DNA of 64,000 nt, taken from NCBI GenBank assembly GCA_002189035.1, contig NEEC01000021.1:868001-932000 (forward strand), in the 5' to 3' direction. This DNA comes from Utricularia gibba. Lineage: Eukaryota > Streptophyta > Magnoliopsida > Lamiales > Lentibulariaceae. The notes beneath the pieces were generated by a model, which saw only the letters and a list, made by a program, of their open reading frames with translations, did no database searches and had not been told where the DNA came from. Positions within the stretch are counted from its first letter, which is position 1, and each line of letters opens with the position of its first letter. Shown here one piece after another: positions 1 through 11,661 of this stretch. Made by a program: the position numbers and the translations under genes.

Positions 1-173
1 TCCCTTTACTCAAGTCTATCATTATTTCCTTCTTAATTTTTCTGTTTACATCTTGTGTTTCCTATGTGGGGAAGGTGACAAATTATGCTTTATAAGTTGT
101 ACTATTGGTCCCCTTTGATCTTGTAGACTTCTTGTTTAAAAAAATCTTACGGCTTGTGGTTTTGTTTTTGTAG

Positions 174-955
174 AGAATATGATCAGGGGCCTACAAGGCA
201 TCATCCACTGGGTTGGCATATATCATTTATGAAGTGAGCATCTGATCAGCACCATCTTCTTCTTATTTCATCGCATTGATATACAGGCATCCATTGCCTT
301 ATTCAGATCACTGGCAGCATTTTCTCGGATGCCTGTTGTCATAACTAATCATGTTCGATCTCAAGGCCATGAAACATCTCAGTACATGTTCCAGGTTCTT
401 GAACTCCTATCGTGCTCGCTTCATTTGTGTTCATAATTTGAAAACAAATGATCTTCATGCTGAATTATAGTAAGGCTTGGTGCATTGCAGAAAAAAGCTG
501 ACGCCGAGCATCATCCTCCCAAGTCCGAGTCCCATCTTGTTGCCACATTGGGTATTCACTGGGCGCATGCTGTTAGCATTCGCCTTGTGTTAGAATCAAG
601 ATCAGGTCGTTTTTTTTCGTATAATGCAGATACTTATTTAAACATACTTACTGAAATAAATTAGCTATTGAGTGCAGGGAAAAGGATCCTTAGGATTGCA
701 AAATCGCCAATATCCCCATCTTTGGGATTCCTTTTCACCATAACTGCATCTGGGATCTCGTTGCTTGATGATGAAGGAATCGACATGGCTGGTTCGGACG
801 CAAGCAAAATAAGCTGCCAAGGTATGCCAGAACCTCTTTTCTTTCTGTCATATGTGTTCAAAGATACCACCATGTCTAACTAAGATGTTGCTTCTCCCCC
901 GCCTGTCTTGAATTTCTTGGATGCAGGCCATGGCCAAATCCATATGCCACCATGA
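174..955 (+). CDS. RAD51B: RAD51B recombination protein, 3' part only
   Basis: C-terminal exons of a RecA/RAD51-family paralog that acts in homologous recombination repair as part of the BCDX2-type complex in the nucleus. Exons read 174-233, 287-394, 491-605, 678-821 and 927-955 (stop 953-955). The last four encode a run including PVVITNHVRSQ, HLVATLGIHWAHAV, RIAKSPISP and a short tail ending HMPP. This matches my memory of plant RAD51B, including the AKSP-SPP segment and a C-terminal GH motif. The first exons, with the Walker A motif, lie left of the window. The exon 174-233 / 287-394 junction is one base out of phase with the otherwise perfect GT-AG borders; one extra G at 286/287 would restore it. 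Identification is by recalled similarity, not a search. Confidence 0.85.
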
Positions 956-2047
956 TCGTTGCCATGACCATGCAGAGCAGTAAAAAAGATTGTGCAGACA
1001 CATTAGGTTAGTGGTTCACATCGTTAGGCAGTGCATAGAGATTGAATTTCCCTCATGAGCCAAATGCCTCTAGATTATCAATATAAAGGTTTATCTGTTC
1101 TTTTGCGGAGTATTACTACTCGGAAGAAACATATGTTTTCACTAATCACTACAAAAGCTAGCATTTCTGTTGTACAATTGCAAATGTTGTACTGCATTCT
1201 TGTACCTTTCCGTTTCCCATTTCATCATATCTTGTTCACTTTTTTTTTTTTTTTTTCAATTGATTGCACTGAGTGGGATCCTCAATGAGACGGATGCCTC
1301 AAGGGGGGATATTTGGCATCTCCATTCCCCTGCTCCTCGATAGACGCAATGCTCGGAGGGCTGAGGGTTAATAGGTTGCATACATAACTATATATCAAAT
1401 ATGATATAATAAATTTAATTATTATGAAAAGTGAAAATTAAAAATGATACAAATTCGTATATATTTGTGTATATTAAGCACAATTAAGCGTCAAGTTATC
1501 TGTATTTTATTATATTAATAGATCATTACTTCTTAAAGCAACATAATTATCAGCAAATACTTTTTTTGTATAGAAGGAAGTAATAGTAGGGCATAAAATG
1601 TAAACACACTTACGTGCAATAGAATGAGAGTAGTTAGTTACCGGCAACACTGTCCACGTGACTAGCACATGGTATATGGTCGGAATTCCGTTACACGAAA
1701 AGCAAGGTGCTTTGGGAGAAAAGTGGAATAGGTTAGTTAAGAGTTACTTACTACCTGATGTTGGGTTGATTCCAGCAACATCTTCTTCTGTTCTTGCAAG
1801 CCAAGATGAGATAATGTGTCTCTATTGAACAAATGTGTGTTGCCGCATGTGGGTTCCTGATAAGAAGAAACAAAAAACTGGTTGTTTTTCTGAGTTCGAT
1901 CAGCTTCTCAAGGATTTGAGCAACCCAGCAACAAGAAACTGTGAGTGGATAGAGCTCGCTGCTCTCAAGGTGTAGGAGGAAGGTGCAACTGAATTGAAAG
2001 TCAGGCCTCAGAAGAATGTCTTACCACATTTTTCGAGTTTAGGAGAA
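956..2047. other. RAD51B 3' flank and tail-to-tail intergenic DNA
   Basis: Holds the RAD51B 3' UTR and an AT-rich spacer at about 1360-1620. It ends in the 3' UTR of the convergent minus-strand gene, whose stop is at 2048. The stretch 1780-2000 reads through short coding-like pieces, but they hold stops and I recognise no gene in it. Confidence 0.6.
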
Positions 2048-5000
2048 TTAGATTGAGTCACCAGGAAGCACGTTGGTAAACTTTGTGCAGTCGAAGGGCC
2101 CGATGTAGTTCGTTTTTCTTTTGACCTGAAGGCTCATAATGATGAATCTCGAGTGTAGTTTTCAAGGGCCTTTTTGTTAGACTGCTCTTAAGTTTGAATG
2201 TAACATACCGGGGACCAGGGGCTTGGTTCAGCCACAGTTTTATCAGGAGGTGAGTTCTTTACTGCACCCCCTTCCTTGTGAGGATATCCTGTAACACCCA
2301 CAAAGCTTTCTTGGTGAATATTCAACATGGAGAAGAAATTTATAAAAAACATTTCTAAAGACGGCTGGTAATGGGCAACCAAAGGAGAAGTAGAGATGAG
2401 CACAATGGTGAAATAAAGATTTTGAACAAGGAAATCATGATTGTTCAGCTGCAGGGCCATATTAGTCTAAGGTTCCATGAAAACAGACCTCTCCAGCAGC
2501 TTCAATGGCAGCCAACCATTCTTCTGAAAAGGGAACAGCACTTCCTGGAACAACAAATGCGTTTACTTTCGTTGTACACTCCTCGCTTTTGTTATGACTG
2601 CCACCAAAGGAAACAAAGTTATAGTGCTGAGTTAGTGTAATCAATCTACTTCGAGGCAGAGGTGTGAAGACTAACTTTGCTGCTGAAGTAACTTCAACGC
2701 TTATGGAGTCCGGGAAAGTTTCTTCTGATGATACTATTACATCATTGCAAGTAGCTGATTGGCCTGAATTGCTCAAAGTTTTTGGGAAAGAGTCCTCCAG
2801 TTTCACCAATTCGCCGTAATTACAGGCTTCATCAGTAGCCTTTCGATAATCTTTTTGAACGTCAGGGCAGCTATCCTTAACCCCTGATTCTCCTCCACAA
2901 AATTTATTGTCACTTTTGTAATCTTCACAGACATCATGAACAGAAATTTCATAATTTTTTTGAGCATCGCGACAACTTTTACTGACACCTGATTCTCCTC
3001 CACAAAATTCAGTAGCATTTTGATAATCTTTGCATGCTTTGTCAGCAGAATTTTCATGATCTTTTAGAGCTTCAGAGCAAATATCTTCAACTCCTGATTC
3101 TTCTCCAGATAACTCAGTATAATTTTGATAATATTTACAGGCTTCATCAGCAGCACTTTCATGATCTTTTCGAACTTCAGGGCATATATCTTCAACCACT
3201 GATTCTCCTCCAGAAAATTCATTATCATGCATTGCCCATGCTACTAAACCGGTGGTATCATGTCCAGTTAAATTTTCTGAGGGAAAAACAGAATTATGAT
3301 TCCCTACCTCTCCAGCAGGTCTACTACTACTTACATTACGCTGTAAGCAATGGCTACCTTGTATGAAGTCTGAATCTTTATTACTGGATGCTATATCTGG
3401 ATATTCAAGATCTGCACTTTCTCCAAACGTGCTTGTATCATCCTGGGATGTGTCTATCCTGTCACAAACGACGTCCTTTGTGACAAACACACCCATTTCA
3501 GCATGAGGAACTTTGTATGAATAATTTCCTTTCGCATGAGTTACACGAGAGACCGATCTATAGCAATGTTTCCAATCACTTGAAATCGTTGAAGTGCTCT
3601 GTACTCTGGCATCAACGTCATGCTCACTATCTACCCCAACATAAGGTCTATGATTCGAGACCAAACAGTTGCTTCCCTTTTTCTCTGAGCATAGCTTATT
3701 CATTTCCCGCAGCATCAAAATATGAGGCTCTTTATGCCCATAAACTGTTGTCTCTGTCTCTTTGGGTGAAAAGGAGCACTTCTTTGGCTGCATTAGCACA
3801 TCCTCAAAACCATTACCAAGGGTACATTATACCTGCTGATATACTTGATAGCTCAAAATAAGGTTATTTTACCTGACTAAAAAATGACAATGACGGTGAA
3901 GGCATTCTTAAACCAGTTGGCTTCAAAGTTCGACCCGGAAAGGAATGTATCTTGCTGCTCTCTTGGGCTTTGAGTGGAACCACAGCAGTTGCTGGTTCAT
4001 CTTTGCCCTCCATAGCGTTGATGGACGTTGCCGGAGGCATATCTTCTGAAATAGTCTTTGAGCTTGGATTTTCATCCTTCCAACCGAATATTTTGCAGGA
4101 TGCCTGTCACATCAAAGCTAATTTTAGATGCATTTACATGTTTTTAATGATTTGCTTGATGCATAGGCATATAAAAGAAGAATCAATTAGCCACTTACGA
4201 ATTGATTGTTTGGACAGCAGTCAGATCCCAAAGAACTAACTTGACTGTTGCTTCCAACTGCAATGTAACCAAGTGTGGACATCTTACTCTGGACATGACA
4301 TGATTCTATAAAGGGAAATTTATCTTGCATTTGGGAGAATCTGCAGTCCCAAAATTGAAGAAAAAAACACAGAAACAACAAAGCAAACACTAGATACCTG
4401 ATTTAATAAGCTGATTGTGAGTCACATGATTGGCTCTTGGTACACTGCTTCTTCTTGATGCAACTGCTGAATTAAGTCGCGGATTCATTGGAATTGGAAC
4501 CTTTGGCAACTTCGATTGGCCTATTCCAGTACTTAAATTTGGCAACTTCGATTGGCCTTTTCCAGTACTTAAATTTGCTGGTCTTTTTAATGTGACACAA
4601 CCATTAAGGTTGACTATTCATGAGAGTTCGCAGTGTGTATCCAAACTAAAAAAAAAAAAAGATACTTTAAAGTCCTACGTTCTACTAAAGGATATGATGA
4701 TGCTTGTGGCGGCTGAGAATAATAATTCATCGTTAAAACAGATTTTCCAGCTGAACGAGTTGCAATTCCGTGTGAACTCTGCAGCATCATGAGCATTTGA
4801 GGCCATGTATTTTAAACTACTCAAGTTTCCTTTTTAAGAGAAAAAAATGAACCTGGGGTGAAACGAGAAACTTACCCTAGGGGGTGATGTGATGATGCTG
4901 TGAGGAGACGAATGCAACAATGGCGAAGGGCATTCCTTTGTTCTACTTTTCTCCACGCCCCCATCCTTCGCATCTTTCATCTGATTGCCTTGAACAAGGA

Positions 5001-5541
5001 GCATAGTACTAGCAGAAGAATCTTCATGAATGAAAGATTGCTCTCTTCTTTGAGATGCCCCAGTAATGATAGAAAGTTCTAAAGGGTCCAAAATACCTGA
5101 GTAAACACATAACCGTCATTCAATGTGTTATTGATTCTAGTAGTATTCGAGAATGGCATGCACACCTTCTTCAGTGAAAAAAGCTCTATCCCAAGCTAAG
5201 CTCTTCCGAAAATTACTCTCGCCTCCTTTTTTCTTCCTCTTCATCTGCTGTGGCTCTAATCCAATTTTCGGATTTTCACACCTGTTAGCATCAACTCCAT
5301 TACTTCTCCGACGAGAACTTTCAAATTCCTCAAAAGCTTCTGCATCCCCTGCATTAAATTAATAAAAACCTAAAAGTTTCACCTCGATACACAGATTTCA
5401 CTTCCATTACACTCCTAATCCAGAATCCCAATCCAAAACAAAACCCTAACCATAAACCGAACTGGAGGGAAGAAACAAACATGAGTTCTGACCTGCTGGC
5501 AAAGCCTGCAATGTGGATTTGAACCTTGTATTCGAACGCAT
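2048..5541 (-). CDS. Uncharacterised conserved plant protein with internal 35-aa repeats
   Basis: Ten exons on the minus strand: 5493-5541, 5166-5348, 4876-5096, 4679-4778, 4398-4613, 4199-4340, 3873-4103, 2489-3787, 2209-2288 and 2048-2125, about 866 aa. The start ATG is at 5541. Family landmarks I recognise without knowing a function are SLAWDRAFFTEEGILDPLEL near the N-terminus, GLRMPSPSL in the middle, EEWLAAIEAAGE late, and a tail with SPPDK, PEPSPWSPVKRK and IGPFDCTKF. The spacing of these blocks is what convinces me that it is one gene. The large exon 8 is Ser/Asp/Glu/Cys-rich, looks disordered and carries four tandem repeats. No membrane segment or signal peptide is visible. Two single-base gaps break the frame: near 4340, at the exon 6 acceptor, and in the C run 2267-2271. 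The exon 4 donor at 4678 is the least certain border. The gene is divergent from ATP synthase subunit d. Confidence 0.75.
2816..3217 (-). repeat. Four tandem 105-bp coding repeats
   Basis: Within exon 8 of the uncharacterised gene. The 35-residue unit follows the pattern F-(S/C)-G-G-E-S-G-V-x(3)-C-x(5)-K-(D/N)-x(8)-C-x(2)-Y. Three units are full length and the fourth stops after about 29 residues. Copies have diverged but keep the GGES core, two cysteines and a KD/KN step. This suggests an old in-frame expansion under some selection. Confidence 0.85.
4505..4576 (-). repeat. 36-bp in-frame tandem duplication in exon 5
   Basis: Bases 4505-4540 and 4541-4576 are near-identical 36-mers. On the minus strand they encode NLSTGKGQSKLP followed by NLSTGIGQSKLP. 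The two copies differ at a single base, so the duplication is recent, and being 12 codons long it keeps the frame. Confidence 0.9.
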
Positions 5542-6718
5542 CGATTCCGCCTTCAAAGCGCCGTCGTGGACGTAGCAGGTTACTCTTGAAACTGGGACGA
5601 TGCCAGGCGGAGTTATCACCGGGAAATCACGGACTTTTTTCCTCCGATAAGTTACCGTTACATTTGAAATTTAAATTATTATTAATATTTTAATAGATCA
5701 ACAGTGTGTGGGCCTACTGCTGGACCCAAAGATGTCCATAATAATTTAAATAATAAATTAATATCTCACTATTTTATCAATACACATGTTATATCATAAT
5801 CATGCGCATGTAACAAATCAAATTATACTGCAATTTTATTAATTCATAAAGTAGCATTTTTTAAAGTGCTCCCAGTAATTGGTTTTGAAGGATAATTTAT
5901 TTAAAATGGATATTTAATAATAGGTTTTATTTTAAATTGATATTAAATAATTTTAAAGTTCATATATTTATAGAAAATACACTCAAAATAGAATTTTATT
6001 TTAAATATATTAAAACATTTAAAATCAACAATCCAAATACTTCTATATAATTAAATATAATATAATTATACTCATATATCCTAGTTTATAATTATCAAAC
6101 CAAACGTAGCGGTTGTTATATTGAATGAACAAATAGACGTTTATAGTTAAAATTTGATATGATTTAACATAAATATAACATTTTTAGTATAAATTAGTAT
6201 TTTATATATTTCAATCAATAAAAATTATTGAAAATCATTTATAATATCTTTTATAAATAATTGTAATATGAGTATAATATTAATTAAGATAATATATTTT
6301 ATATCAATTCAAAATAATAAATTTTGATGGAAACAAGATTAGTGAATAATGATATGAAAAAGAGAATTTGACTCTGATTTCGAGTTTGGTAATTTTCTTT
6401 ACTTATACTCTGTGTTTCTTTCAACGTTGATAGTCAGTATTGATTGACCATGAATTTTATAGGAAGAATACATCAATTTTAATGGAACGGTAGATGGGTA
6501 TGAGTCCAAATCCCTATAGCAAAGCATAGAGCAACAATCTGGTACATGATTTATACGAGGTACCAATTTAGGCCAAAAAGGAAATGAAGCATGAAACGGC
6601 GTCGTAAGGGTGAAAATTCAACAATTCAAAGAGGGCTGGGGATCATCATCGTCATCTCACGGTAAGCAATTCTGTAGCCGCCTCAGAGCCAGTGGGATCG
6701 TTGCAGCGGCCGAGGGAA
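5542..6718. other. AT-rich divergent intergenic region
   Basis: Lies between two head-to-head genes. It holds the 5' UTR of the minus-strand gene (CCGCC-rich, 5542-5640), an AT-rich core at 5650-6360 and the leader of the ATP synthase subunit d gene. No open reading frame or transposon ends that I can support. Confidence 0.6.
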
Positions 6719-8204
6719 ATGAGCGGAACGGTGAAGAAGGTTGCGGACGTCGCCTTCAAGGCGGGGAAGAGCATCGATTGGGAGGGGATGGCGAAGCTGC
6801 TTGTCTCCGATGATGCCCGTCGAGAATTCGCCACTCTTCGCCGCGCTTTCGATGACGTCAATACTCAGCTTCAGACAAAGTTCAGCCAGGTCACGTGTTT
6901 CGGATTTTTTCTGGGTAATGCGTAATGATGGGAGAGATCTGCAGGAGTTTCATTTTTTTTAATCGATGATTTTCTCGTCGTTGTGTATTGGGATAGTGTG
7001 GGTTTGGATCGTCGATTGGTTTGGCGTCTTTGATTAGGGTTTAAATGGCTTACCCTAAACGATCGGTTTTCGCAATTGGTCTCGTATTTGTTAATTGATC
7101 TCTGAATGAAAGCGTTTTTATCCTCTCATTTTGTTACATAGAATTTGGGGCTTTGATAATCTAAACTGAATTTGATGCTAATGCTAGTTGAACTTACGGA
7201 TGCCAATCCTGGTTACTGATTTTCCACTGAATTTAGTATTGTTTATTGTGGCATTGTCGTTAAGAGGATGAAGTACGTGTTTATTATGTCTTTCCTTCTA
7301 AAGTTTAAGGGTTGCTAAAGCTCATGTATTTGGAGCTTTTTATTGTAAATTGCAGGAGCCAGAACCTATTGATTGGGAGTATTATCGAAAAGGAATTGGA
7401 TCTCGTCTGGTTGATATGTACAAGCAAGCTTATGACGGTAAGCGCAGAGTCTTGCTTTCTTCACTTAAAATATTTTTTTTACTGCAAACAATGTCTTGCT
7501 GTTTTTTTTTTTTTTTTTTTTATGTTCTGGATTTTTTTGTTACAAACACAATGTTTTATGCCAGTTTGCACATACCATGGATTAAGTTTGTCTAACTTAT
7601 GCCTGTTAAAAATAAAGGTTGTTTTGCCTCTGATGTTGAGCTTTTTTTCCCAGAAATTAAAATCCCACAGTATGTTGACACTGTGACTCCCCAGTACAAA
7701 CCCAAGTTCGAGGCCCTGGTAAGATCATCCTTCTTCCTATATCGTTAAGAATTTTGGTGCAGCTTCTGTCAATTCTTAACGATATAGGAAGAGTCTGAAA
7801 GGCTGGAATATCCTCATTGTGGTTGCTTAATTTGTCGATGGGAATATCCTCATTTTGTCAATTTTATCTGATATAATCACACGAGCAGCATTTTATTTTT
7901 GTGGGTTTCAGTTGGTAGAACTTAAGGAGGCAGAAGAGAAGTCTCTGAAAGAGTCTGAAAGGCTGGAAAAAGAAATTGCAGATGTTCAAGAGTTGAAGGT
8001 ATGATTCTTTGGGCCGGTTCAAATATTTTTTTTCTCAAGAGTCATCTGGTATCTAACAAATGGTTTCTGGGCATCTTCATTGGCATGGATTTGTTACAAC
8101 AGAAGAAGCTTAGTACCATGACAGCTGATGAATACTTCGAGAAGTATCCAGAGCTGAAAAAGAAGTTTGATGATGAAATTCGCAATGACCAATGGGGTTA
8201 CTGA
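6719..8204 (+). CDS. ATPQ: ATP synthase subunit d, mitochondrial
   Basis: Peripheral-stalk subunit of the mitochondrial F1Fo ATP synthase. Five exons: 6719-6889, 7356-7437, 7654-7718, 7912-7998 and 8103-8204. They join in phase to 168 codons plus TGA, and 168 aa is the length I recall for the Arabidopsis protein. Diagnostic stretches are KSIDWEGMAKLL, EPIDWEYYRKGIG, PQYKPKFEALLVELKEAE and the C-terminus YPELKKKFDDEIRNDQWGY. The start ATG was chosen because it opens MSGTVKKVADVAFKAG, the family N-terminus. The C-terminal half is Lys/Glu-rich and likely a coiled coil, as expected for a stator subunit. No frame breaks. Intron 3 contains a perfect hairpin and a copied piece of exon 4. Confidence 0.95.
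7732..7792. repeat. Perfect 22-bp inverted repeat in ATPQ intron 3
   Basis: Arm 7732-7753 is the exact reverse complement of arm 7771-7792, with a 17-nt loop. Bases 7791-7808, starting inside the right arm, are identical to bases 7951-7968 of exon 4. Just beyond, GAATATCCTCATT occurs twice. The cluster looks like templated filler DNA from break repair. Confidence 0.9.
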
Positions 8205-9131
8205 AATCTATTCCCCAGCATTTCTGAAGTTTCGGCTCCAGCTTGGTAATAAAGGGAAGACAAAACTTTGGATTTTCATTTCATTTTAAACTCTAATCAG
8301 ATTGCTTTCTTTCCCCGGCATGAGCCAGTTCCTTCTGCTGTGTTTCCTGACATTAAAAGTGCATTTGGACCGTGAAACATGTCGAGGTTTCGTGATTTAG
8401 TTTGACCTACAATTCAAGGCTCTGCTGCAATGTAACTGAAACAAGGCTATGAAGAAGCACCACCCCTTGTCTTAGGAAATCATAAGTGATACTTTAAGGA
8501 AGGGGTGGAAAACAAAAACCCGACTTTTTTTTTTTAGTTTCTTTTGTTAAATTCTTGCAGTTCCTTCCATTGACTGCTCTCATTCAACAAGGGAAGAACT
8601 GCAAGAAAGGGTGAGGGGGGTTGCGGGAAATGAAAAAAGAAGCTTGGGAAATAAAGTTTGGTTGTATCACGATGGAATAGAACACATCTTTCATCTCTCG
8701 TTATCTTGATTCCTGTCTTCTATATTCAGCTGATGCCGTTGATTAGATCCCCTTTTCTGAAAGCTTGGGAAATGAAGTAAATATTGCAGGGGAGGCAATG
8801 GTTGGAGAGATACAACAGATGGCCTTATGTAGACATGTCTGAAAATTGGAGATACGTGCAGGATAGAAGCCTGCTCAGCTCTTTTGTGCTGTGCGTTTAG
8901 TTAGCATTTCTGCATTATGGGACATGGTGATGAATGCCTCTACTGAGATCATTGACTGCAACATTCTTCACAGTAGTATACAAAAACTCCATGAAATGAT
9001 CATGAGCATACAAAAAACCTCCTAAAACATGTTCTCCATCAGTAAAGAGGTATCAAAGGCAGAATGGCAGCAGGAAACCAATCTATTTGACAGGTAAGCT
9101 CACCGGTCTTTCTGCTACAGACTTAGCAGAA
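8205..9131. other. ATPQ 3' UTR and convergent spacer
   Basis: Contains the 3' UTR of ATPQ and, at the right, the 3' UTR of the minus-strand plastid protein gene. A short imperfect hairpin (about 15 of 17 pairs) spans 8551-8606. No gene seen. Confidence 0.55.
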
Positions 9132-10098
9132 TCATTGCTCACCCTCTTGAGTATCCTCATGTGAAGCTGATTGCTCATGAAAAACACTCTCGGGGTCTTT
9201 TATAAGCTCAACAAGCATGTCAGGGTTGTTTTCAAGAATCCATTGGTACTTTGTAGCACTGTCGTAACTGCTGGAAGTTTCAAATAGAGCTCTTGGCAAC
9301 CACTGTGGATCCTCCTCTTCCTCCTTCATTTCCTCCAGGAAGTCTTTCCAGTCATTTATGAGTCGCCGGAGCCGAATGCTCCTTTGACGAGTGAAAAGAA
9401 GCTTGATCAAGTCTCTGGCTAACACTATGATATCTTCCCCTTCAAGGATAAACATGTACTGTGATCAAGGAAAGTGGCAGTTCAATTAGTCGAGGAAATC
9501 GGATAAGCAGAACTCGTTCGAACACTACATTGACAAGAGAGTACCAGGAAGGCGAACCCCATAGTGGCAAGGACTGCTTGCACAACTTCATCCACTATTC
9601 CTGAAAAGCCTTCATCATCCGACAGGGGCTCACCACTGCCACCGGAACCTTTCCCACCTCCACTGCCACCGGGACCTTTCCCACCACTGCTCCCTCCATC
9701 ATAGAATTCCCCCTTCTGAATCTGATCCCTCAGTACATCTTCAATCGACCGCTCCTTCTTCAGAGAGCCAACAGCTTCCTCAAGAGACTTCCATGGAGAA
9801 GCCTGCACAGTATGAATTAGCTCCAACACTATGAAACAAAAAACAGGCCCTCAAATGACCATGGAAGTGGCAAAACCTCATTCCCATTCTCAGGATTCTC
9901 TTTGCCACCAAACAAGCAAACAGCTGCACCTTTCCTGTATCTTGATTCAACACAAGTGAGTTTAAGAGAGACCCTGCCCAGGTTGGGAGACGGGTACAGG
10001 GTTGATGGGCATGCTGAGGAACTACTAAGCCCAAAGGAATTCCATGTGAAGAGACATGGAGCAGAAGGAGGCTTCAAGATCGTGGTAACTGGACTCAT
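9132..10098 (-). CDS. Predicted plastid-targeted glycine-rich membrane protein
   Basis: Three exons, 9877-10098, 9545-9802 and 9132-9458, join in phase to 268 aa. Residues 1-74 are Ser/Pro/Leu-rich with few acids and look like a chloroplast transit peptide (inference). A basic-acidic stretch (SPWKSLEEAVGSLKKERSIE) follows, then a Gly/Ser spacer (GGKGPGGSGGGKGSGGSGE). A hydrophobic segment across the exon 2/3 junction (VVQAVLATMGFAFL-YMFILEG) is probably one membrane span. The C-terminal domain is charged, with RSIRLRRLINDW and EEEEDPQWLPRALFE. I recognise the general shape as a plant-only chloroplast protein of unknown role but cannot name it. The 5' leader may extend upstream, since no other gene claims 10099-10600. 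Intact frame. Confidence 0.7.
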
Positions 10099-11661
10099 CT
10101 CTAAAAGTGACTCACAACAGTTGCCAATTGACAGCGCTGCAATTAATCAAAAAGAGAGCGTTAGTCTTTAACAAGAAGTGAACATGCATCTCCTTCATAA
10201 ACATCATGGTTTGTTGTATATCAGCAGAGTGCATAAATAGTGTATAACCGCAAATCCTTTTGCAATAGAGATGATTTAGCTGCAGACTAAAGAAACCCTG
10301 CCCAGAATGCCTCAAAAGTCTCGGAATCCAATTCACTACGTACAAAGCCCAGATTGACCTTCGCTATCTCAAATTGATCGACATAATCGGAGATTATGAA
10401 AATCAATCGCATTGAAAACCAAGCATACGGAACCAGGCCAGAATTTACGGCTTCAAAAAGAAAACAAGCGGAGATTACAATGACTCTCAATCACGAACAT
10501 AAAAAACACTCACAAAAGAGAGAATCGCGAGTTCAGATGTCTGCCCTTCTCATTGAAGAAGAGTGAAGAGAAAATGCAGGAGAAAAACGACGTCGAATCC
10601 TTGTCCGGCGACTCTCCCGTGTCGTCCACCTCAAGCTCGCGTACGCCTACTCCGTTTCGGGGTTCTGGATTAGGGAACACGTGCTTGTTTATCACTGCAA
10701 CTTTTAACAGAAGAACACGAAGATTGGGCCGCCCAATTTACCAATTTGCCCTGAAACACGTACACAGGGGATGCTCATTCGTTTGGGCCGTCAAATCTCA
10801 AATTAATCTAACGGTCGACCGGAAGTTGTAAGCGATCCGACGATTCCAGTTTCTCAGATATCGGCTACCAGTAGCAGCTCGGCGATCGGTACAGAGCTAG
10901 ACCTTCCTCGCTTTCTTCTTATTCTTCTTCTTGCTAATTGACATTTTATGTAACTTCGTAACTTCATCGGCAGTCGGTACAGAGCTGCGTTCTTGTCAGG
11001 CGGTGACGCATTCTCTTAAGTGTGTTTGGTTATTAATTTTAGGTGGGTTGCGGCGTGGATTTAGACATAAAACTATATTTGGTTCGTAGGTTTCAGATGG
11101 ATAAAAATAAACCAAGACCATAAACAAGACGAGAATCCATGAAGCTGGATTTAGCTAAATCCAGGAAGAGATCGATTTAGCTAAACCCAACTCGATCTTC
11201 CACTTTTGCCCTCGCATGAAAACTGCTTGGTTTTATGCTTCTACTTTGCTTGATAAGCAAACGAATCCAGACCAATGGGTTTCCAGATGAATTTAGAACT
11301 TGGTTTCTTGGTAGCATTCTCCAGGTTAAATGCTTGCATACCAAAAGCAGCTCAACTGTGGAGGCTGCAAAATCTCTTCAGTTACAACAGCAGACAGGAA
11401 ACATGAGCCAGCATGCGTAATAAGCCTAGGAACATGTCTCATCTTACAAAAAAAGAACGAGTCAGATGCTGGAAGCAGCGAGGGGTGTGTAGAAAACCTG
11501 CGCAACATGTCTCATCTTACAAAATCGACATCTTGCTCGTCATTGAACGCCTCTTAGTGATGATGCGCTTGGGTGAATGATGAGGGCGCTTCAACAAGGG
11601 CTGCATGTCTGAGAGTAACGACACAAGGTGCAATCCACAAGAGGGAATGGTGGCTGCAACC
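10099..11661. other. Intergenic region with promoter of the plastid protein gene
   Basis: Reading right to left it holds the 5' leader and promoter of the plastid protein gene, and the 3' flank of the TMEM209-like gene. Short reading frames at 10553-10831 and 11235-11557 have no recognisable product. A perfect 20-bp palindrome lies at 11145-11164, and a 20-bp direct repeat recurs at about 11431 and 11503. Confidence 0.5.

Noticed and set aside
1780-2040. Possible plus-strand gene fragment
   Set aside because: Contains stops and overlaps the antisense of the last exon and 3' UTR of the minus-strand gene; no family recognised.
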